64,000 bases of DNA from Lachnospiraceae bacterium. GTDB lineage: Bacteria > Bacillota > Clostridia > Lachnospirales > Lachnospiraceae. The notes beneath the pieces were generated by a model that saw nothing but the letters and a program-made list of their open reading frames with translations, had not been told where the DNA came from and searched no databases. Of the stretch, positions 43,477 through 52,042 are shown one piece after another (positions within the stretch are counted from its first letter, which is position 1; each line of letters starts with the position of its first letter). The position numbers and the translations under genes are program-made. The stretch covers positions 1 to 64,000 of the forward strand of contig JAEEOO010000049.1 in the NCBI GenBank assembly GCA_016284315.1, read 5' to 3'.

Positions 43477-44880
43477 TTATTCGCCCTTGCCGTTGAGGAA
43501 TCCGTAATCGAAATCGTCATCATCTGGCATCTGGCGCTTGGGAGCTTCCTGAGGTCTCTGAACAGGTCTATCGCCCTGCATGGGTCTTGCACCGTTAGGT
43601 CCTACGGGTCTTCCCTGGGGTGCTCCTGCGGGTCTTCCGTTAGGCCCTACAGGTCTTCCCTGAGGTGCTCCTGCGGGTCTTCCGTTAGGTCCTACAGGTC
43701 TTCCCTGAGGTGCTCCTGCGGGTCTTGCTCCATTAGGTCCTACAGGCCTTCCCTGAGGTGCTCCTGCAGGTCTTGCTCCGGCAGGTCTTCCCTGGGGTGC
43801 CCCTGCGGGTCTTGCTCCGGCAGGTCTTCCCTGGGGTGCCCCTGCGGGTCTTCCCTGATGTGCTCCGGCAGGTCTTGTTCCTGTGGGTCTTCCGTTTCCT
43901 GCTGCAAGGCGCTGTCTTCTCTGCTTCTCAGCATCTGCAAATGCTGCTCTGTCTCCTGAATCTCTGAGCTTCATGAAGAAGTATACGCATCCGCCTACTG
44001 CTGCGATTGCAATGATGATAAAGATGATAAGAGCAGCTCTGAGTCCTGATACCTGCTTCTGATACTTTGTAGCAGATGCCTTATAAGAATCAAGGTTCTC
44101 AAAAATCTCGCTGATATTGTACTGAAGGTTATTGTTGTAATCGAGAAGCATCCAAGCTCCGTCTTCACCTTCAGTGGTATCCCAATCTTTCTTTTCTTCT
44201 ACAACAGGCTCTTCCTCAACAGGAGTTTCTTCCTGAACGGGCTCTGAAGTCTCGGTTGTGAGATCGGTAAGTTCACCTGAAGGGGTTACGAAATCCGCAC
44301 GGGTAAAGCCTACGATATCCTTGCCCTCTGCATTGGTGTACTGGATGTAATACCATTCTCTTCCGTCGGTACCGTTCTTAACACCGTTGATGGTAACTGC
44401 TGCGCCGTTAGCTACGCTGTCAATGATGGTACTTGATGTTGAAGCATCCTGACGAACTCTTACGTTCTGCTCACTCTTGATGGTTCCTGTAACAGGGTTT
44501 ACAAGTCTGATGCTGGGGTCCCCTGCGGTAACGTTTCCGTCTGCTCCGATGGTTCCTACGGTTGATCCGTCGGTAACCTGTGCAAGGTCGCTTCTTACAT
44601 ATCCGCTCTTTCCGTCAGCGGTTGTGATCTGGTACCAAACTCCGCCTTCGCCATCAACCTGTCCGTTGATGGTAATGGAATCATTGGCAGCCAAAGTTGT
44701 AACAACGTCACAATTGGTATTGGACTGTGCACGAACTCGTGTACCATCCTTTAAGATTTTTCCTGAGCTTGCAGCGAAGCTGTGTAAAGTAAGTGCAAAT
44801 ACTGCGATGATCACGGCTGTTGCAGTTATAATACCCGCGATGAGCTTTCTGCTCTCGGAGTATGATCTACTAACGTTCAT
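43477..44880 (-). CDS. SH3-domain membrane protein with repetitive Arg/Pro/Gly tail
   Basis: 467 residues. An N-terminal helix (about 12-36) is followed by two bacterial SH3 domains (about 38-102 and 137-200; KILKDGTRVRAQSN, EQNVRVRQDAST), an acidic linker (about 205-240), a coiled segment, and a second membrane helix (about 285-310). The tail from about 335 is built of near-repeats of GRPAGAPQ and GRPVGPN, rich in Arg, Pro, Gly and Ala and lacking hydrophobics, so probably disordered. With two membrane passes the SH3 part is outside and the tail inside. A link between the cell wall and an inner partner is an inference. Confidence 0.85.
   Translation of the reverse strand: MNVSRSYSESRKLIAGIITATAVIIAVFALTLHSFAASSGKILKDGTRVRAQSNTNCDVVTTLAANDSITINGQVDGEGGVWYQITTADGKSGYVRSDLAQVTDGSTVGTIGADGNVTAGDPSIRLVNPVTGTIKSEQNVRVRQDASTSSTIIDSVANGAAVTINGVKNGTDGREWYYIQYTNAEGKDIVGFTRADFVTPSGELTDLTTETSEPVQEETPVEEEPVVEEKKDWDTTEGEDGAWMLLDYNNNLQYNISEIFENLDSYKASATKYQKQVSGLRAALIIFIIIAIAAVGGCVYFFMKLRDSGDRAAFADAEKQRRQRLAAGNGRPTGTRPAGAHQGRPAGAPQGRPAGARPAGAPQGRPAGARPAGAPQGRPVGPNGARPAGAPQGRPVGPNGRPAGAPQGRPVGPNGRPAGAPQGRPVGPNGARPMQGDRPVQRPQEAPKRQMPDDDDFDYGFLNGKGE
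43580..43895 (-). repeat. Coding tandem repeats of the Arg/Pro/Gly tail
   Basis: Imperfect tandem copies code for GRPAGAPQ, GRPAGARPAGAPQ and GRPVGPNG units. Copies are nearly identical at DNA level, so slippage or recombination could change their number. Confidence 0.85.
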
Positions 44881-44904
44881 TTATATCGTCCTCCCACTAA
44901 AACC

Positions 44905-44948
44905 ACATAATGTAGACATCATACATATAATAACATACTACATAATGT
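44905..44948. promoter_or_regulatory. Repeated ACATAATGT elements upstream of the SH3 gene
   Basis: ACATAATGT occurs at 44905-44913 and again at 44940-44948, 35 bp apart, with a TATGAT-like -10 between them. The pair may be a binding site for a regulator; support is only the repetition. Confidence 0.35.
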
Positions 44949-45014
44949 TTATCCAGCGATTTTAGCGATTAATTGTTTAAAAAATATTAATAAGTTGTTA
45001 CGCTCATCGGAAGC

Positions 45015-46292
45015 TTATGCCTCATCGATGGCCTTTCCGATGTCGTGGCGCATATACTTATTGTCAAAATTAACCCACTCTGTAGCTTCGTATGCCTTTG
45101 CTCTTGCTTCCTTAAGGTCCTTTCCTACTGCGGTAACGCCAAGGACACGGCCACCGTTTGTTACAATGTTTCCGTTCTCGTCAAACTTGGTTCCTGCATG
45201 GAAGCAGAAGTAATCATCTTTTCCTTCGAAGTTCTCAAGGCCGGTGATCTTGAATCCCTTTTCATACTTTACGGGATAACCGTCGCTGGCAAGGACTACG
45301 CATACTGCTGCCTTATCTTCAAACTGAAGGTCAAGCTTGTCCAGTGTTCCATCGATGCAGGCTTCCATAACATCGATGATGTCGTTCTTAAGTCTGGGTA
45401 GGACAACCTGTGCCTCGGGATCTCCGAATCTTGCATTGTACTCAAGGACTCTGGGTCCCTTTGGTGTAAGCATAAGTCCAAAGAAGATAACGCCCTTGAA
45501 AGGACGTCCCTCTGCCTTCATTGCATCAACAGTGGGCTGGAAAATATATTTCTGACAGAAATCATCAACTTCTTTTGTGTAGAAAGGTGTGGGTGAGAAG
45601 TTACCCATTCCGCCGGTGTTAAGACCCTGGTCTCCATCCTTTGCACGCTTGTGGTCCTGAGCTGAAGACATGATCTTTACGATGTTTCCGTCAACGAATG
45701 ATAAAACGCTGACTTCACGTCCGGTCATGAACTCCTCGATGACCATGCGGTTTCCGGCTGAACCGAACTTCTTGTCCTGCATGATCTCCTTTACGCCATC
45801 GATAGCTTCTTCAAGGGTATTGCAGATAAGAACGCCCTTTCCGAGAGCAAGGCCGTCAGCCTTAAGAACGATGGGGAACTCAGCCTTAGTCTTGAGATAT
45901 TCGATGGCCTTGTCTGCGTCATCAAAGTTCTCGTACTTGGCTGTGGGTATATCATATTTCTTCATGAGATCCTTGGAGAAAGCTTTGCTTCCCTCGAGGA
46001 TAGCTGCGTTTTTCTTAGGTCCGAAGGCTCTGATGCCTGCTGCCTCAAGCTCATCAACAAGGCCGCCTACAAGAGGATCGTCCATTCCGACGATAACAAG
46101 GTCGATGGCTTTTTCCTTTGCAAATGCTACGATCTTGTCAAATTCCATGGCTCCGATGGGAACACATTCCGCAAGGGCTGCGATTCCGGCGTTTCCGGGC
46201 GCGCAGTAAATCTTGTCGGCTCTTTTACTCTTGGCTACACTTGTTGCGATGGCATGTTCACGTCCGCCGCTTCCAACGATAAGAATGTTCAT
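45015..46292 (-). CDS. purD: Phosphoribosylamine-glycine ligase
   Basis: 425 residues from the ATG giving MNILIVGSGGREHAIA, the family start, with GGGAGA upstream; the longer frame to 46388 overlaps the ABC permease gene and has no ribosome site. ATP-grasp motifs are visible (KADGLALGKGVLI, GPRVLEYNARFGDPEAQ). It makes GAR in purine synthesis step 2. purN, purM and purE lie 4-6 kb upstream on the same strand, separated by exporter genes and REP clusters. Confidence 0.97.
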   Translation of the reverse strand: MNILIVGSGGREHAIATSVAKSKRADKIYCAPGNAGIAALAECVPIGAMEFDKIVAFAKEKAIDLVIVGMDDPLVGGLVDELEAAGIRAFGPKKNAAILEGSKAFSKDLMKKYDIPTAKYENFDDADKAIEYLKTKAEFPIVLKADGLALGKGVLICNTLEEAIDGVKEIMQDKKFGSAGNRMVIEEFMTGREVSVLSFVDGNIVKIMSSAQDHKRAKDGDQGLNTGGMGNFSPTPFYTKEVDDFCQKYIFQPTVDAMKAEGRPFKGVIFFGLMLTPKGPRVLEYNARFGDPEAQVVLPRLKNDIIDVMEACIDGTLDKLDLQFEDKAAVCVVLASDGYPVKYEKGFKITGLENFEGKDDYFCFHAGTKFDENGNIVTNGGRVLGVTAVGKDLKEARAKAYEATEWVNFDNKYMRHDIGKAIDEA

Positions 46293-46362
46293 GATGTATC
46301 TCCCTTTATGGTAATTCGGTGCTACGCACCATAGGTAACAATAACAATAAACCCGTCCTAAG

Positions 46363-47976
46363 TCAATGATTTTGACCCCCGGGAACATTTTTCAATTTCG
46401 TATAAAAAACTACTGCCAGTGCCAAATACACTGCCGCCATAATGCCAACGGTTATTGGCAATATCTTGAATGCGATTCCTATAGCGGCAAGTCCGCCTCC
46501 CACCATCATTGTGCTAAGCATGTTGGGAAGTAAATAACCGGCCACTGCTCTTCCCTGCTTGATGACCTGGATCTCGTTGTCCCAGTCAAGCTGCATATAT
46601 TTTGCTCCCATGTACATGCCAAAAGCAGTGGAAAACAGGTTTGCCGTTACGGTATAACATATAGCCACTGCCCATTCCAAAGGGCTTGCTTTCAGTGAAA
46701 TGCAGGATGTTATGGTTGCAAACAAAGCCACAGGCATGAAAAGGAACAGATTAAAGATCATTTTTCCTTTAAACACATCCATCATGTCAAGGGGCAGGGA
46801 CTTGATGATCCAATAATTCTTACCCTCAAGGGACATGGAGCAGGCAGTTGAAGGGACCATTCCCGTAAAGAAATAAACAAGAATAGGGATCACAAGTGAT
46901 GCTGAAACATTGCTCAGATCCACTTCCATTCCCGCCATGGAGCTGACCACTTTATTTACATCAAGAAAGAGGATTGCAATTCCAAGCACCACCGTCATAA
47001 CGGCGCCCATTCCGATGTTGGTAATATAGGTAGTTGAACCTGTGAAACGTTTTGCCTCTTTTGCGCAAATACTCATTGGAACGCTTCTTCTCTTGAAATC
47101 TTTGTCTATGACTTTTGCTTTGGTAATATGGGCTGTGCTCAGTTTTGTGTTGATGCTTTTGTAAAACTTTGAGAACACGAAGAAAAAGACTTCATACGCC
47201 ACAACTGAGATGCAGACAAGCAAAAGAATGGAGACAATGTCTTTCTCATTGACAGCCTTTGCAAACCATTTTGCCATGGGGACCACATTTCCCACATTTG
47301 AAAAGGCATCTCCCGAAACTTTGACCACTTCCTCGATCTTGTTGTTCTTGATCACATCCTCTACAAGGAATCTTGTAAAGAACATAGGGATCACCAGAAT
47401 AAAGATAAGGATTGAAATAACAATATTTTTATGTCTGAATCCTGCGCTGATGCCGCCTATAAGAGCACTGATGGCGGTTGCCAAAAGCATGGGGATTATG
47501 GGAAGGAAAAACGTAAGGACAACCCATATCAGGATTGAAATTGCTGACGGTTTTCCTCCAATGATAAACCCGATAAGTGCGGAAAAAGATATGACGCAGG
47601 TCCAGATCAGGTTATTTATGTACATGTAAAGGAATCGGCTTGATACCACTTCTTTGATGGTAAAGGGCATGGACATGAGCATGTCGTATTCCTTGTAGCC
47701 GAACATAATGCCGTGAGCTTTGAAAAAAGTAAAGAAGAATGAAAGGGCAAAGACAACGGATGCGGGAATTACCGGTACCGTTTCTGCCATTCCATAATAA
47801 GAAAGCCCAAAGCATGAGCCTCCAACGTAAATGGCAAGCATAAGATATATAACTGAAAATCCAACGATATTTCCTGTTGCCAGCTTTCTCTTTTTCTTGT
47901 CATCACTGTGTTTAAGAATGTTTAGATTGCCGGTTGAAGTAAGAACTGTTTTAAGGAGCAGGATTTGATCATTCAT
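46363..47976 (-). CDS. ABC transporter permease
   Basis: 537 residues with about 12 membrane helices (first at about 36-60, last at about 505-528) and no ATPase motif. A large loop near 265-305 is basic. It overlaps the end of the ATP-binding gene by 8 nt and has GGAGG before its ATG, so both form one exporter-type ABC transporter. The permease resembles large ABC-2-like proteins of Firmicutes; the substrate is unknown. purD follows after about 70 nt. Confidence 0.87.
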   Translation of the reverse strand: MNDQILLLKTVLTSTGNLNILKHSDDKKKRKLATGNIVGFSVIYLMLAIYVGGSCFGLSYYGMAETVPVIPASVVFALSFFFTFFKAHGIMFGYKEYDMLMSMPFTIKEVVSSRFLYMYINNLIWTCVISFSALIGFIIGGKPSAISILIWVVLTFFLPIIPMLLATAISALIGGISAGFRHKNIVISILIFILVIPMFFTRFLVEDVIKNNKIEEVVKVSGDAFSNVGNVVPMAKWFAKAVNEKDIVSILLLVCISVVAYEVFFFVFSKFYKSINTKLSTAHITKAKVIDKDFKRRSVPMSICAKEAKRFTGSTTYITNIGMGAVMTVVLGIAILFLDVNKVVSSMAGMEVDLSNVSASLVIPILVYFFTGMVPSTACSMSLEGKNYWIIKSLPLDMMDVFKGKMIFNLFLFMPVALFATITSCISLKASPLEWAVAICYTVTANLFSTAFGMYMGAKYMQLDWDNEIQVIKQGRAVAGYLLPNMLSTMMVGGGLAAIGIAFKILPITVGIMAAVYLALAVVFYTKLKNVPGGQNH

Positions 47977-48688
47977 CTTTTACCGCCTCCAGGAATACTT
48001 CTTCAAGGGTCTTGTCGCCGATAAGTTCGGAAACATTTCCGTTTGCGATGATCTGTCCTTTCTTGATGATGGCGATCTTGTTGCAAAGTCGCTCCGCCAC
48101 ATCAAGAACATGGGTAGAGAAGAATACCGCGCTACCCTTTTCGCACATTTCGTGCATGATCTCCTTTAATGTAAATGCCGCCTTGGGGTCAAGACCTACA
48201 AAGGGCTCGTCCATCACAAGAAGCCGGGGCTCATGGATAAGGGCCCCGATTATGGCAACTTTCTGTTTCATTCCGTGGGAATATGAGGATATAAGATTCT
48301 TTAAAGCATCCTCAATTTCGAAACGCTTAGCGTATTCCGTGATCCTCTCTTTGCGCTCTTCCTGTCCGATGCCGAATGCATCAGCAACAAAATTAAGGTA
48401 CTGGATACCTGTAAGGTTTTCATAAAGATCCGGATTATCCGGAATATACGCGGTTACCTTCTTGCATTCAAGAGGATTTTTCCTAACATCATTTCCGGCG
48501 ATCTCGATCTTTCCACTGTCGAAATCCATGACGCCAACCACCGCACGTATTGTAGTGCTCTTTCCTGCACCGTTGTGGCCGATGAATCCAAAGATATCGC
48601 CGCTTTCAACTTCAAGGCTCACATTATCGCAGGCCTTTTTCTCCGCACCGTACATTTTGGTGTAGTTCTCAATCTTTAAGATGCTCAT
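47969..48688 (-). CDS. ABC transporter ATP-binding protein
   Basis: 239 residues from the ATG after AAAGGAGG; an upstream GTG overlaps that ribosome site. Walker A is GHNGAGKST, the signature YSHGMKQK, Walker B LLVMDEPFVGLD, and the switch His in FFSTHVLD. It powers the adjoining permease. It begins close to REP unit 48712-48738, which separates it from the FUSC gene. Confidence 0.95.
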   Translation of the reverse strand: MSILKIENYTKMYGAEKKACDNVSLEVESGDIFGFIGHNGAGKSTTIRAVVGVMDFDSGKIEIAGNDVRKNPLECKKVTAYIPDNPDLYENLTGIQYLNFVADAFGIGQEERKERITEYAKRFEIEDALKNLISSYSHGMKQKVAIIGALIHEPRLLVMDEPFVGLDPKAAFTLKEIMHEMCEKGSAVFFSTHVLDVAERLCNKIAIIKKGQIIANGNVSELIGDKTLEEVFLEAVKDE

Positions 48689-48711
48689 AAATCCTCCTTT
48701 TGTCACCTTTT

Positions 48712-48738
48712 GTCCCCCGGGGACGGGGTTTGATGGTC
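48712..48738 (-). repeat. REP cluster D: single unit
   Basis: One 27-nt unit in minus orientation with arms GACCAT-type/GGGGAC and the core AACCCCGTCCCC. The TGA stop of the FUSC gene overlaps its left end. Confidence 0.88.
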
Positions 48739-49714
48739 ATTTTTTGTATCCCGTTTCTTCCATGTAGGACTTTTTGAGGTTTAGGAATTCTTCGAGGCCG
48801 CGCATGATGATGAAGAGGCGAGCTCTGTCCTCGAATTCTTTTCGCTCGGTGGGAAGAGGCATTTCCTTCATCTTTTTGTCAAGCTCGGCAAAATCGGAAA
48901 GCAGATCTTCCACCGTGTTGTCCATGGAATACTGCACGGATACTATTTCAAAAAAGTCCGATAAAAGCTGCGCTGTCACCGGAACAGTCTCTATCTTTGA
49001 CAGATGCTTGTACATTTCGTACAGGGTATCCGACTGTTTTTCTCGCATGGAAATATATTCAATATCACTGAGGTCTCCCTTTGACAACTGGTTCATGTAA
49101 TTGGTATGTGCAAGGGCAGAAGCCTCATCAATGGTCTTTCTTAACGTCTCAAAACACTTTCCGTCATAATCAGGCATATCAGGATCCATGATCCTAAGAG
49201 ACATTCTGTGAAGCGCTCTCTTTATCAGTTCGTCAGTCTCCTTCTTCATCTCTCTCATATAATCAGCATCTTTTCTGATGAAAAGATTAGCGATGATTCC
49301 AAGACCGACTCCGATAAGAAATAGCAAGACCTCATTTAAAAGAGCTTTGGGCTCCATGGTCTGTAATGTCAAAAAATGGGAAATTAGGACTGAGTCCATT
49401 GCCATTGCGCTGTTCCAATTAAGGATCTTGCATAGCAGGATGAAGATCAAAAGATAAACAAAAAATCCAATGGTGGTAAAACCGATAGTATAAAAACAAA
49501 CCGCAGCGATCGCAAGGGCAGCCGCAAAAGCAAGGAATCTGTCCCTTGCTGTTTGAATCGTCTCCCGCTTTGTGAAAGCCACGGAAAGGATTGCGACTAT
49601 GCCCGCAGACACAGCAAACTGCAGCTGCAGGCACTCAGCTATGATTATAGCAATGATAGCCGCAAGAATAATTCTGATCGCATGAAATAAATTTTTCTTA
49701 AACGTTGAAGGCAT
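48737..49714 (-). CDS. Aromatic acid exporter family (FUSC/ArAE-like) membrane protein
   Basis: 325 residues. Four to five helices in the first 150 residues (ILAAIIAIIIAECLQL, AGIVAILSVAFTKRETIQTA) match the N-terminal FUSC/ArAE_1 domain; the rest (about 155-325) is a soluble helical domain. Such proteins are half-size relatives of AaeB-type efflux proteins. The Shine-Dalgarno AGAGGA, 7-8 nt before the ATG, lies inside a REP unit, and the TGA stop touches another REP unit, so repeats bracket the gene on both sides. Confidence 0.85.
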   Translation of the reverse strand: MPSTFKKNLFHAIRIILAAIIAIIIAECLQLQFAVSAGIVAILSVAFTKRETIQTARDRFLAFAAALAIAAVCFYTIGFTTIGFFVYLLIFILLCKILNWNSAMAMDSVLISHFLTLQTMEPKALLNEVLLFLIGVGLGIIANLFIRKDADYMREMKKETDELIKRALHRMSLRIMDPDMPDYDGKCFETLRKTIDEASALAHTNYMNQLSKGDLSDIEYISMREKQSDTLYEMYKHLSKIETVPVTAQLLSDFFEIVSVQYSMDNTVEDLLSDFAELDKKMKEMPLPTERKEFEDRARLFIIMRGLEEFLNLKKSYMEETGYKK

Positions 49715-49720
49715 AAAAAT

Positions 49721-49813
49721 GTCCTCTTGACCCCGTCCCCGGGGGACAAAAATGTCCTCTTGACCCCGTCCCCGGTGGACAAAAATGGCCCACTAACCCC
49801 GTCCCCGGTGGAC
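49721..49813 (+). repeat. REP cluster E: three tandem units
   Basis: Units at 49721-49747, 49754-49780 and 49787-49813 are exactly 33 nt apart with 6-nt spacers (AAAAAT). Arms vary in a compensating way (GTCCTC/GGGGAC, GTCCTC/GTGGAC, GGCCCAC/GTGGAC). The cluster carries the TAG stop and last codons of purN and the ribosome site of the FUSC gene. Confidence 0.92.
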
Positions 49814-50425
49814 AACTTTGTTGTTAAGGACTTCAATGCGGTTGTTGGCAATGTCGTCGATGGCCTGAGGAAGGATGACCCACTCGGCCTGTTCCATGAC
49901 GCGGCGCTGTAAGATCTCGGGGGTATCACCGTCCTCGACAGCTACGGGCTTCTGGGCGATAATGGGGCCTTCGTCCATGCCCTCGTTTACGAAATGTACG
50001 GTGGCACCGGTGATCTTAACGCCTCTCTCAAGAGCCTTCTCGTGAACCTTAAGTCCATAGTATCCGACTCCGCAGAATGAAGGAATAAGTGAAGGATGAA
50101 TATTCACGATACGGTTAGAATACTCCTTGACGAATTCCTCGGGAATGCGTACCAAAAAGCCTGCAAGTACAACAAGATCGGGAGCAAGTTCCTTAACTTT
50201 AGCCAAAAATGCCTTGTTAAACTCGCTTCTTTCGGCATAATCCTTGGGTGAAAGGACGAAAGCAGGGATTCCTGCTTTCTCAGCCCTTTCAATACTCTTA
50301 ACACCGTAATTGTTGGAGATTACTCCCACGATCTCGGTGTTTGTTATCTTTCCATCGGCAATTGAATCAATGATCGCCTGAAGATTGGTTCCTCCGCCGG
50401 AAACGCATACGACAACTTTTAGCAT
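49793..50425 (-). CDS. purN: Phosphoribosylglycinamide formyltransferase
   Basis: 210 residues. It has [15 protein letters not shown] at the start and [23 protein letters not shown] (folate/catalytic His-Pro-Ser region), with [17 protein letters not shown]. It converts GAR to FGAR with formyl-tetrahydrofolate. It overlaps purM by 7 nt. The last residues, VHRGRG, and the TAG stop are read from REP unit 49787-49813, so the true end was altered by the repeat; the added tail is short and probably harmless. Confidence 0.95.
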   Translation of the reverse strand: MLKVVVCVSGGGTNLQAIIDSIADGKITNTEIVGVISNNYGVKSIERAEKAGIPAFVLSPKDYAERSEFNKAFLAKVKELAPDLVVLAGFLVRIPEEFVKEYSNRIVNIHPSLIPSFCGVGYYGLKVHEKALERGVKITGATVHFVNEGMDEGPIIAQKPVAVEDGDTPEILQRRVMEQAEWVILPQAIDDIANNRIEVLNNKVVHRGRG

Positions 50426-51450
50426 ATGTCTACACCCTTTTCGCCTGCTACGGTCTTACCGACAACATATGCCTTCTGGCCTGCTGCCTTGATGGCTTCC
50501 ATAGTCTTGTCTACGTCTGCGGGATCAACTGCAAGAACCATTCCGAGACCCATGTTGTAAGTGTTGTACATCATATGGTCCTCAACCTGGCCCTTCTTCT
50601 GCATAAGCTTAAAAATGGCAGGAACTTCGTAGCTGTTCTTCTCAACCTGTGCGCGAACGCCTTCGGGAAGCATTCTGGGAATGTTCTCGTAGAACCCACC
50701 GCCGGTGATGTGGCTGCAGCCCTTAACCTTAACGCCTGCGTCCTTGATAGCTTTCATAGCCTTAACGTAGATGATGGTGGGAGCAAGAAGAGCTTCTCCG
50801 AGTGTGGTTCCAAGTTCGTCATAGTATGTATCAAGGCTTTCCTTGGTCATGTCAAAGATCTTTCTTACAAGTGAAAAGCCGTTTGAATGAACACCGCTTG
50901 ATGCGATTCCGATGAGGGTATCGCCGGGCTTAATGTTTTCGCCGGTGATAAGTTCCTTCTTATCAACAACGCCAACTGAGAATCCTGCTACATCATACTC
51001 ATCTTCGGGCATAAGTCCGGGATGCTCTGCAGTCTCACCGCCGATAAGTGCACAACCGGACTGCTTGCAGCCTTCTGCAACGCCCTTAACGATAGCTGCG
51101 ATCTTTTCGGGATAGTTCTTGCCGCATGCGATGTAATCAAGGAAGAATAAAGGTTCGCCGCCTGCACATGCAACGTCGTTTACGCACATTGCAACAGCGT
51201 CGATTCCGATGGTGTCATGCTTATCAAGCAAGAACGCAAGCTTGATCTTGGTTCCTACTCCATCTGTTCCGGAGAGAAGAATGGGCTCTTCCATATCCTT
51301 AAAAGCGTTTGCGGAAAATGCTCCGGAGAATCCTCCGATTCCGCCGAGTACCTCGGGACGATTGGTTCCCTTAACGTACTCCTTCATAAGTTCAACCGAC
51401 TTGTAGCCGGCCTCGATGTCAACACCTGACTGCTTGTAATCTAATGCCAT
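50419..51450 (-). CDS. purM: Phosphoribosylformylglycinamidine cyclo-ligase
   Basis: 343 residues, full length. It has the start [32 protein letters not shown] and the conserved [11 protein letters not shown], with [16 protein letters not shown]. It closes the imidazole ring (AIR synthetase). AGAGGAG precedes the ATG. It is the middle gene of purE-purM-purN, 14 nt after purE. Confidence 0.97.
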   Translation of the reverse strand: MALDYKQSGVDIEAGYKSVELMKEYVKGTNRPEVLGGIGGFSGAFSANAFKDMEEPILLSGTDGVGTKIKLAFLLDKHDTIGIDAVAMCVNDVACAGGEPLFFLDYIACGKNYPEKIAAIVKGVAEGCKQSGCALIGGETAEHPGLMPEDEYDVAGFSVGVVDKKELITGENIKPGDTLIGIASSGVHSNGFSLVRKIFDMTKESLDTYYDELGTTLGEALLAPTIIYVKAMKAIKDAGVKVKGCSHITGGGFYENIPRMLPEGVRAQVEKNSYEVPAIFKLMQKKGQVEDHMMYNTYNMGLGMVLAVDPADVDKTMEAIKAAGQKAYVVGKTVAGEKGVDIC

Positions 51451-51464
51451 TACTTTTCTCCTCT

Positions 51465-51977
51465 TTATTTATTGAGATACTCTTTGTATCCGATTTCCTG
51501 TAACTTAGCGTCCTTGGCAACAACCTGGTCCTTCAGCTTTGCTGAATAAGCCTTAAGCTTGTTTAAAAGCTCTTCATCAGATGTTGCAAGGATCTTTGCA
51601 GCAAGAAGGCCTGCATTTGCGCCGCCGTTAATTGCAACGGTTGCAACGGGTATTCCCGAAGGCATCTGAACGATGGAATAAAGTGAATCCCTTCCTCCAA
51701 GTGATGTGGTGTGCATGGGAATTCCGATAACGGGCATGGGGAAGATTGCTGCGCACATACCGGGTAAATGCGCTGCCATTCCGGCTCCGGCTATTATCAC
51801 CTTGAATCCTTTGCTCTCTGCGCTCTTTGCATACTCAAAGAACACATCGGGCTCTCTGTGTGCGCTGATAATGGTCATCTCATAGGGAACACCAAGTTCC
51901 TCAAGGATGTCCGCCGCCTTTGCCATAACGGGCATATCTGAATCGCTGCCCATTACAATACCAACTTTTCCGCTCAT
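51465..51977 (-). CDS. purE: N5-carboxyaminoimidazole ribonucleotide mutase
   Basis: 170 residues. [20 protein letters not shown] and IISAHREPD are the PurE signatures, and [13 protein letters not shown] is the usual C-terminal helix. It converts N5-CAIR to CAIR; a purK gene, which would confirm the class I route, is not in the window. GGAGG precedes the ATG. First gene of the purE-purM-purN group. Confidence 0.97.
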   Translation of the reverse strand: MSGKVGIVMGSDSDMPVMAKAADILEELGVPYEMTIISAHREPDVFFEYAKSAESKGFKVIIAGAGMAAHLPGMCAAIFPMPVIGIPMHTTSLGGRDSLYSIVQMPSGIPVATVAINGGANAGLLAAKILATSDEELLNKLKAYSAKLKDQVVAKDAKLQEIGYKEYLNK

Positions 51978-52042
51978 TTGTAATGCCTCCGTAATAAATA
52001 TATATTTAGAAAAAGTATCTTATGCTTAGGTTTTTACAGGAA

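Noticed and set aside
43758-43967. Plus-strand low-complexity frames over the SH3 gene tail
   Set aside because: They arise from the antisense of the repetitive tail and have no ribosome site.
49721-49813. CRISPR-like array of regular 33-nt repeats
   Set aside because: Spacers are only 6 nt and nearly identical (AAAAAT), there are no cas genes, and the same units occur singly elsewhere. They are REP-like hairpins.
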